Positions 56,820-64,000 of a stretch of DNA of 64,000 bases are shown in pieces. Under the pieces are notes generated by a model. The model was not told the origin of the DNA, did not search any database, and saw nothing but the letters and a program-made list of their open reading frames with translations. The DNA comes from Prosapia bicincta. Lineage: Eukaryota > Arthropoda > Insecta > Hemiptera > Cercopidae. The stretch's first letter is position 1, and every line of letters begins with the position of its first letter. The DNA is taken from assembly GCA_036971475.1 (NCBI GenBank), contig JBAIZL010000005.1:179552886-179616885 (forward strand). The letters run 5' to 3'. The translations under genes were made by a program, and so were the position numbers.

Positions 56820-56930
56820 GTTATGCAACACTGTTTTCTTGTATACACTTATCACTTTCACTTATGTACTTAAACAAGAATCTTACTTGGTATTTATGTG
56901 AGTTAACTTTCAATGACTGGCCTTGCCTTA
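56820..56930. repeat. Single copy of the repeat at 49970-50100
   Basis: TATGCAACACTGTTTTCTTG through ACAAGAATCTTACTTGG and GAGTTAACTTTCAATGACT matches the left side of the palindrome at 50004-50210. It is one arm without its inverted partner. Confidence 0.75.
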
Positions 56931-57214
56931 TCTTCGGGCATACTGAACAGGGTTGTAGACTGCGAGCTGAGTGGATTTCCTGTTTTATTTTACATACAAA
57001 CACATTCAATCTATATATTTTGGGAGGAATAATTAAAAATTTGTAATATTCTGTAAAACCTTGTTTTTTTTAAATCATTGATTTTTAAGCTTGTATAGAT
57101 AGATAAAACTGGATATAATTTTTGTTTTTATTTGTCAGGAATAAGAGGCCTACATTTTTGGCAATCATTCAAGATATATATGTATACAAAAACCGCCAAT
57201 TCATATATATATAT

Positions 57215-58443
57215 TATAAAGATTCATCCGTTACGCAATACAACTGGGTTTTACTATTTAATGAATGTTTGAATGATGATATCAAATTTCTATTTAAACA
57301 AAAAAAAACTACTCAGGAACATTTCATAATTCTTTATTATAATAATTTTTATTTCAACATTTAAACAATACACAGAACAAAAATAAACTTAACAAATTTT
57401 AACACAATATACTAAACTCACTTTCTTTGATTTTTAGTTACAAATTTTCATATACCCTCGGCTAATTTTAAGATCTCTTACTATCTCGGGGTTTATAGGC
57501 ATGGGCTATATTTTTAACTCTTTTGTTAATTAAATAAATTTTGAAAAACAATATTAAATTTTGAAATTAGTTTTAATAAATATTTTCCTGATGGAAAAAC
57601 TTTAATTTGGAATAAGCAAAAAGGCGAAACTATTTGAACTGGATTATGTTCTTCCTACTATCTATTAATTAATTCCAAGATATTCTAATGTACAAATTTA
57701 AACTTCCCTATTATCTTAAAGGTCCACTAAAGTTTATTTTTTTTAGCGCTAATATACTTAACTTATCAAATACCGAAATTCTGCAGGTCGCTTACGTAAG
57801 ATTCCGTTCTCTTCAAATTTCACTTTTTACACACTTAAATTCGTTTTAGTTCCTTCAAATTATATTACCACTGTACTAACTCTTTCAATTCACTTATCCC
57901 TGTTTAATCTTGCCAAGTTTCTTCACAAAACGGTATGATTTTGACGAATTCCTTCCAATGTAAAATTTTGACTGGTCATGGCAGGTCCCATCTCGTAGCG
58001 TCACCACGCTATAACCAACTAACGCGTCTTTAGATTTTTAATAATGTTTAAAATATGGCGGCTTCTCCTTCTTCTAAAACACATGTTGCTATAATTTAGT
58101 TCGATTCCTTCCCACTAGAGTCGACTGTCTCTGACCTACTTCCATTTGTTTTTACAGCTGATGCAATAACGCGATTGTTTTCACCAGTTCTAATTTTGTT
58201 AACATACTGTTTCAATTTTCCGATCCTTAACAAACCTTCCTGTGTTTATTTAATTATTATTATTAGTGTGTGAAGTGTCTTTGCGTTTTACTTTTGTAAT
58301 AATTCGAATTGTGTGTGTTTTGAGCTGAATTCATCTAATCAAACTTTTAATGAATTTCTTTTTTTAAATTTTGTGTGAGTTATTTCTAATCTATTTTTCC
58401 AATTCTTAAAGAACATTATATAGCCCATTCTATAAATGTTACA
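57215..58443 (-). repeat. Diverged solo LTR of the E1/E3 family
   Basis: From TATAAAGATTCATCC to AAATGTTACA it follows the E1 LTR throughout (shared AACTACTCAGGAAC, ATCTCGGGGTTTAT, TTACGTAAGATTCCGTTCTC and others), but it has many substitutions and small deletions (1229 versus 1544 bp). No internal sequence or second LTR adjoins it. Solo LTRs arise by recombination between the two LTRs of one element. Short (TA)n runs lie on both sides. Confidence 0.88.
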
Positions 58444-58457
58444 ATATATATATATAT
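58444..58457. repeat. Short (TA)n separating solo LTR and E3
   Basis: Fourteen bases of TA repeat form the whole gap between the solo LTR and the next LTR element. Confidence 0.9.
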
Positions 58458-59941
58458 TATAACATTATTTTTAAAGAGACATAATACAATATAATTATGT
58501 TTTACTATTTAATAAATTGAATTTTTTATTTAAGACAAATAAAACTACTCAGGAACAATTCATTAACATTTATTATCACAATTTTATTTCAACATTTAAA
58601 CAATACACACAAAACAAAATTTTACAACTTACAAGTTTTAACAAACTCGGTTTAACTTTTTTTTCTTTTAATTTTAGAGTTACACAATTTTAATACCCTT
58701 GGCTAGTTTAAGATCTCTTGATATCTCGGGGTTATAGCATGGGCTATATTAACTCTTTTGTTAATTAAATACATTTTGAAAAACAATATTAAATTTTGAA
58801 ATAAGTTTAATAAATATTTTCCTGATGGAAAAACTTAAATTTTGAATATGCAAAAAGGCTAAACTATTTGAACTGGATTATTTCTTATTACTTACTATTA
58901 ATTAACTACAAGATATTCTATTGTACAAAATTAAACTTCCTTATTATCTTAATGTCCATTAAAATTGATTTTTATAGCGCTAATAACTTATCAAATATCG
59001 AAATTTCAGTTAGCTTATGTAAGATTCCGTTCTCTCCAAATTTGACTTTTTACACACTTAAATTCGTTTTATTTACTTCACTTTATATTAACACAGCATT
59101 ACATTTTGTAATTCACTTCTCCTTAATTTAGTTTGGCCAATCTTCTTAACAAAACGGTATAATTTAGACGAACTCTTTCCAAATAAATAGAATTTTGACT
59201 GGTCCTGGCTGGTCCCATATTAGAGCGTCACCCACGCTATCTCCAACTCTACTACTACGCGTCCTTAGATTTTACACAATTGTTTGTTTTTTTAATATGG
59301 CGGCTTTCTTCTTCAAAAACAAAATCAGATGGTTTATAATTTAGTTCGATTCCTTCTCACTAGAGTCAAACTGCAACTGACCTACTTCCATTTGTTTTTA
59401 CAGCTGATGCAATAAGGCGCTTGTTTTCACCAGTTTTAATTTTGTTAAACTTTGGTTGAAACTTACTGTTTCAATTTTCCTATTCTTAATAAAGTTTCCA
59501 GTGTTTCTTTAATTACTATTATTATTAGTGTGTGAAGTGTCTTTGTGTTTTACTTTTGAAATAGTTCTGAATTGTGTGTGTTTTGCTTGGTCTTTCATAA
59601 ACATAACCTTTCAATTTTCTTTTGTTTACAAACGTGTTCACTTTCTCCTTCAAGTAATTACTTAGGCCCTATGTTACTACAGTTTACAAATTTGTTTACA
59701 CATAACCATTATTAGATTATCTTATTTTAATTTATGTGTTAGGTTATTTGATATAACAAATTTCCTAATACATTTCCAGTTCAAAAACCTTGTTTACAAT
59801 TCTATGCTTTTACCTAAATTTAGTTTTCATTTAACCTAACCAATATCTTAATGAATTTCTTTCTAAATTTTGAGTGAGTTATTTCTCATCTATTTTCCAA
59901 TTCTTAAATAATATTATATAGCCCATTCTATAAATGTTACA
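58458..59941 (-). repeat. E3 3' LTR
   Basis: Starts TATAACATTATTTTTAAAG and ends AAATGTTACA. It is 1484 bp and clearly related to the E1 LTR. Confidence 0.93.
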
Positions 59942-61119
59942 ATGTCCCCTAATTTAATTTAAATAAAAAAAAATATTACTAATCTCTACATTACACATTC
60001 TTTACATTTTACAAGCTTGATTAAATATACATATTTTTTTTTTTTTTAAATTAAATTTAAATTAACATTTATACTTTAAATTGTCCATTTATACTTAATT
60101 CCTACGACACAATTTTATCTTAATTCTTTAACAATCAAATACTGAGCTGAAAACTTCAAGCTACATATTTCTTAACTTATCTTCTAACAATACAATATAC
60201 TTATAACTAACATTCAATCGACAATTCTTTAACAATTCTAACAATAAATCATGTTCTGGTATTTACAATTCCTTCCATAATTATTATTATTTTTTTTACA
60301 TTTATTACAATTGGAACCCTTCCAATCATAAGTCTGATTCAATATTTATTTAACATATATTCTCTGATACCGTGTCTTTAAATCCCAGCCTATCCGAGTC
60401 ATAGTATGTCTAGATTTGGTCAAATTGGTTATAACATTTCTTTCCCTTATTTCTGTTTATTCCTTGTTTATTATTTGTCTCATATTTATTTTGCTTTTAG
60501 CTTCATCTAACTCTCAGTTCTAAGTTAGTATTTTATCTCCCCTTCCAATCTCACATCCAGTTCAATTATTTTCTTATATCATTTCAGTTTATTTTGTATG
60601 AAGTTTAACATCTAATATTTTTAAAGGTTGCAATTTCATATCCTCTATTTGATCATATCTACAGTTCCTTCGATTACACTGTCCCTATATCAACGAATAT
60701 AAATTTTGTTTTAATACTTATTTATATCAACGCAGATTCTCCCTTACAATACGACGAGGTTTAAATACACAATTACCATATTTTTATTACAACGATGCTT
60801 TAATATTTATTATCATAGATTCATATTTCTTTTATAATATATAATATATACGACGAAGTTCCATTATTTATCAACGCAGATTCTCCCTTACAATACGACG
60901 AAGTTTAAATATACATAATTTTATCTTTATTCATTACTCGACGAAGTTTCTAATAAATTATCATAGATATAGTTACCATCCCTTAAAACTTATCTCCTGC
61001 TAACGTTTTCTTATACACATAATCACCTAGAGTTTATTCATATTGCTTCCTTTACCTATATTTAATATCTCCCTTCCTATTTTATTATTATTTTTTTTTT
61101 CCAGTTCTCCTTGATACAT

Positions 61120-61200
61120 GTCATTTTACTGCCTGTGTCTATTAATGCCTATAAACTTGTTTCCTCTATTTAATTTCTATTCCTGGGTTTCCTATGGTCT
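61120..61200 (-). pseudogene. E3 protease N-half (DTG), frameshifted
   Basis: The codons for ALIDTGSKMTC are still visible on the minus strand near 61120-61150 (plus-strand GCCTGTGTCTATTAATGCC), in the same displaced position as in E1. A one-base deletion relative to E1 (CTATTTAATTT versus CTATTTTAATTT) and a new stop break the frame. Confidence 0.65.
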
Positions 61201-62211
61201 TAGTTTTCCGATTGACTGTGGGCACCATGCTCTTTTCTTGTCCCCACGCCTGTCCTTGCCTTAACACCGTTTACATCTCCATTGTATCTTTCATCTGCTT
61301 CATAAGTTCTATTTTCTGTGTTTCTCTCATATTTAAATTCCATTTCCCATTTTCCAAACTTGAGTTGTGCCTCCACATCCATTAACATATCCGTACCTAT
61401 GATCATTTCTCTCAACAAGCTTTGTACCACTATGCATTGAAACGGATATTTAACTCCTTCCATTTCTCCTATTACCATTTTCATTTTATTAATCTGTTCA
61501 GTCTTCCTTCTAGTTGCGGTTTGAATTGTTATATTTTTTATTGGCAGTACCTCCATCTTTCCTACTTCATTTCTTAATTTTAACTCTCCTAACTCTTCTG
61601 TGTTTTTCTTTGTTATATATTCGACTTTCTCTATCTCTTTTTTATTAATTTCTATCTCATCAGCTATTATTTCATTTGTTTTCTCAAAATTTTCCTTAAT
61701 CTCCTCTAATTCTCCATCTTTCTCCTCTAAGTCTCTTCTCTCATCCTCTACTACAGCATTATTCTTTTTTCTCCACTGTTCCCTCATATCCTCTATCATT
61801 CTCCTATTTTCTTCCTTTAGGCTTTCGAATTTCTTATCCAACCTACTCATTTCCAACCTACTTGAGGCAAATCCTCTGTTCATCTCTTCTCTCATCTCCT
61901 TATTTTCCTCCTTTATCTCTCCTTTTACTTCGTTTATATTCTCTTTTAATTCCCTTTTTAATTCTCTCATATCCTCCTTCATTTCCTCTCTCCCTTTTAG
62001 ACTCATTTCCATGAGAGATCTCATCATTTCCCTTAAATCTTCATTTTCATCATTTCCCCATTTTTTTTGTTGGGTTTGCATAGGTAGTCCCCTAGCTTCT
62101 TCTACCTCAATGTTAACTATTGGCATATCTGTGCCTTCCAATTCTATTTCTTTCATTTCTAAAATTGTCCCTTTTTCCTGGTCCCCTACAACTACCAGTT
62201 CGCCTATAATA

Positions 62212-62242
<31 letters not shown>

Positions 62243-62267
62243 TTTCTGTAAGTAACTTATTATACAA
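61200..62267 (-). CDS. E3 gag-like coiled-coil protein with protease C-half
   Basis: A 355-codon minus-strand frame co-linear with the E1 ORF: ARGLPMQTQQKK signature, long Glu/Lys/Arg coiled coil, then EVLPIKNITIQTAT and IIGTDMLMDVEAQL (the C-half of a retropepsin), then the same tail ending EHGAHSQSEN. It has an insertion of about 30 residues in the coiled coil (RGFASSRLEMSRLDKKFESL) absent from E1. Its first residues are poly-lysine from an A26 run just after a possible splice acceptor (TTACTTACAG), where E1 has only A9, so the natural start is uncertain. The role is presumed structural. Confidence 0.7.
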
Positions 62268-62524
62268 ACATAAATAATTTTTATATATACTATAAACCTA
62301 GCCTTGATTCTATTCAACTCAGTGTTTAATTTTACAAAATTTTTTCTAAATCTATTTCCAGTTCAAATGTTTTTCATATAAAAAGTTCTAAATTAATTTT
62401 GTTTCAAAATCTCTCTAAATAAATTTTATATCTTATTATATCGAGAAAATAATTAATTTCTCTATTTACAAAACACAAACTCCCGAATAATTAATTCTTT
62501 ATTATCATTTTTCTAATAATCGTG

Positions 62525-62542
62525 CCCCACGTTGGTGTGCCA
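62525..62542 (-). promoter_or_regulatory. E3 primer-binding site, tRNA-Lys-like
   Basis: TGGCACACCAACGTGGGG on the minus strand, identical to E1, two bases inside the 5' LTR. Confidence 0.7.
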
Positions 62543-62544
62543 AA

Positions 62545-64000
62545 TGTAACATAATTTTTAAAGAGACATTATACAATATAATTATGTTTTACTATTTAAT
62601 AAATTGAATTTTTTATTTAAGACAAATAAAACTACTCAGGAACAATTCATTAACATTTATTATCACAATTTTATTTCAACATTTAAACAATACACACAAA
62701 ACAAAATTTTACAACTTACAAGTTTTAACAAACTCGGTTTAACTTTTTTTTATTTTAATTTTAGAGTTACACAATTTTAATACCCTTGGCTAGTTTAAGA
62801 TCTCTTGATATCTCGGGGTTATAGCATGGGCTATATTAACTCTTTTGTTAATTAAATAAATTTTGAAAAACAATATTAAATTTTGAAATAAGTTTAATAA
62901 ATATTTTCCTGATGGAAAAACTTAAATTTTGAATATGCAAAAAGGCTAAACTATTTGAACTGGATTATTTCTTATTACTTACTATTAATTAACTACAAGA
63001 TATTCTATTGTACAAAATTAAACTTCCTTATTATCTTAATGTCCATTAAAATTGATTTTTATAGCGCTAATAACTTATCAAATATCGAAATTTCAGTTAG
63101 CTTACGTAAGATTCCGTTCTCTCCAAATTTGACTTTTTACACAGTTAAATTCGTTTTATTTACTTCACTTTATATTAACACAGTATTACATTTTGTAATT
63201 CACTTCTCCTTAATTTAGTTTGGCCAATCTTCTTAACAAAACGGTATAATTTAGACGAACTCTTTCCAAATAAATAGAATTTTGACTGGTCCTGGCTGGT
63301 CCCATATTAGAGCGTCACCCACGCTATCTCCAACTCTACTACTACGCGTCCTTAGATTTTACACAATTGTTTGTTTTTTTAATATGGCGGCTTTCTTCTT
63401 CAAAAACAAAATCAGATGGTTTATAATTTAGTTCGATTCCTTCTCACTAGAGTCAAACTGCAACTGACCTACTTCCATTTGTTTTTACAGCTGATGCAAT
63501 AAGGCGCTTGTTTTCACCAGTTTTAATTTTGTTAAACTTTGGTTGAAACTTACTGTTTCAATTTTCCTATTCTTAATAAAGTTTCCAGTGTTTCTTTAAT
63601 TACTATTATTATTAGTGTGTGAAGTGTCTTTGTGTTTTACTTTTGAAATAGTTCTGAATTGTGTGTGTTTTGCTTGGTCTTTCATAAACATAACCTTTCA
63701 ATTTTCTTTTGTTTACAAACGTGTTCACTTTCTCCTTCAAGTAATTACTTAGGCCCTATGTTACTACAGTTTACAAATTTGTTTACACATAACCATTATT
63801 AGATTATCTTATTTTAATTTATGTGTTAGGTTATTTGATATAACAAATTTCCTAATACATTTCCAGTTCAAAAACCTTGTTTACAATTCTATGCTTTTAC
63901 CTAAATTTAGTTTTCATTTAACCTAACCAATATCTTAATGAATTTCTTTCTAAATTTTGAGTGAGTTATTTCTCATCTATTTTCCAATTCTTAAATAATA
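62545..64000 (-). repeat. E3 5' LTR, truncated by the window end
   Basis: Starts TGTAACATAATTTTTAAAG with the canonical TG, and is collinear with 58458-59941 to the last base of the window. Confidence 0.92.

Larger units (their letters stand above)
58458..64000 (-). mobile_element. LTR retrotransposon E3, relative of E1, right end outside window
   Basis: A 1484-bp LTR (58458-59941), a 2603-bp interior and a second LTR starting at 62545 that runs past the window (an equal length would end near 64028). The layout matches E1: tRNA-Lys-like primer site (62525-62542), gag-like coiled-coil ORF with the protease C-half, displaced DTG half, repeat-rich 3' region and polypurine tract (59942-59953). 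I see at least eight differences between the LTRs, so E3 is somewhat older than E1. There is no RT or integrase. Confidence 0.92.

Overview
The window is animal nuclear DNA, most likely from an arthropod and probably an insect (perhaps hemipteran; low confidence). It is very AT-rich, holds long (TA)n tracts, has no operon-like gene packing, and is made almost entirely of transposable elements (TEs) and satellite DNA. The only piece that looks like a host gene is a short possible first exon on the minus strand at 39758-39932 (a membrane helix followed by the start of a SAM-like domain).

Layout. 404-3272: a decayed hAT DNA transposon inside a (TA)n tract. 4309-4535: a 108-bp-arm palindrome carrying a hammerhead-ribozyme-like motif; another such motif lies at about 4665-4697. 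5560-12545: a GC-richer satellite interrupted by a 5.3-kb LINE of the I/R1 type (6914-12220, minus strand). 13401-13554: another ribozyme-bearing palindrome, followed by nine copies of a 149-bp satellite (13592-14922). 17586-23260: a young LTR retrotransposon (E1, minus strand) with 1544-bp LTRs and only gag and rearranged protease sequence. 23261-24680: (TA)n tracts and three foldback elements. 24779-26555: two pogo/Tigger-like elements. About 27090-28000: a Penelope-like element (PLE) fragment with RT thumb, GIY-YIG endonuclease and terminal hammerhead. 28597-29188: a SINE-like insertion with 13-bp flanking repeats. 32052-33872: a complete but nonsense-mutated Tc1/mariner-type element. 38111-39242 and 48857-49660: two members of a foldback family with internal inverted tandem arrays. 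About 40815-41965: PLE-derived foldbacks. 42036-47953: a very young LTR element (E2, minus strand) with an intact 644-codon gag-integrase fusion ORF. About 53060-55290: the 5' part of an R1-like LINE. 57215-58443: a solo LTR. 58458 to beyond 64000: a third LTR element (E3), close kin of E1.

How the parts fit together. Four LTR insertions, the hAT element and several foldbacks sit in or against (TA)n microsatellites, so these tracts are either preferred landing sites or are made by the insertions. E1, E2 and E3 lack reverse transcriptase yet have nearly identical LTR pairs, so they were probably moved recently by proteins supplied by another element. E2 and E1/E3 share internal 3' sequence although their LTRs look unrelated, which points to modular recombination.

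The most distinctive signal is a set of hammerhead-like motifs in PLE-type or palindromic elements. All have a self-complementary stem III (AACGUU, AAGCUU, ACGCGU, ACGGCCGU or ACGU), and most of those with a recognisable core have one extra nucleotide before stem II. All calls come from reading the sequence and comparing repeats by eye; no alignment or database search was run.
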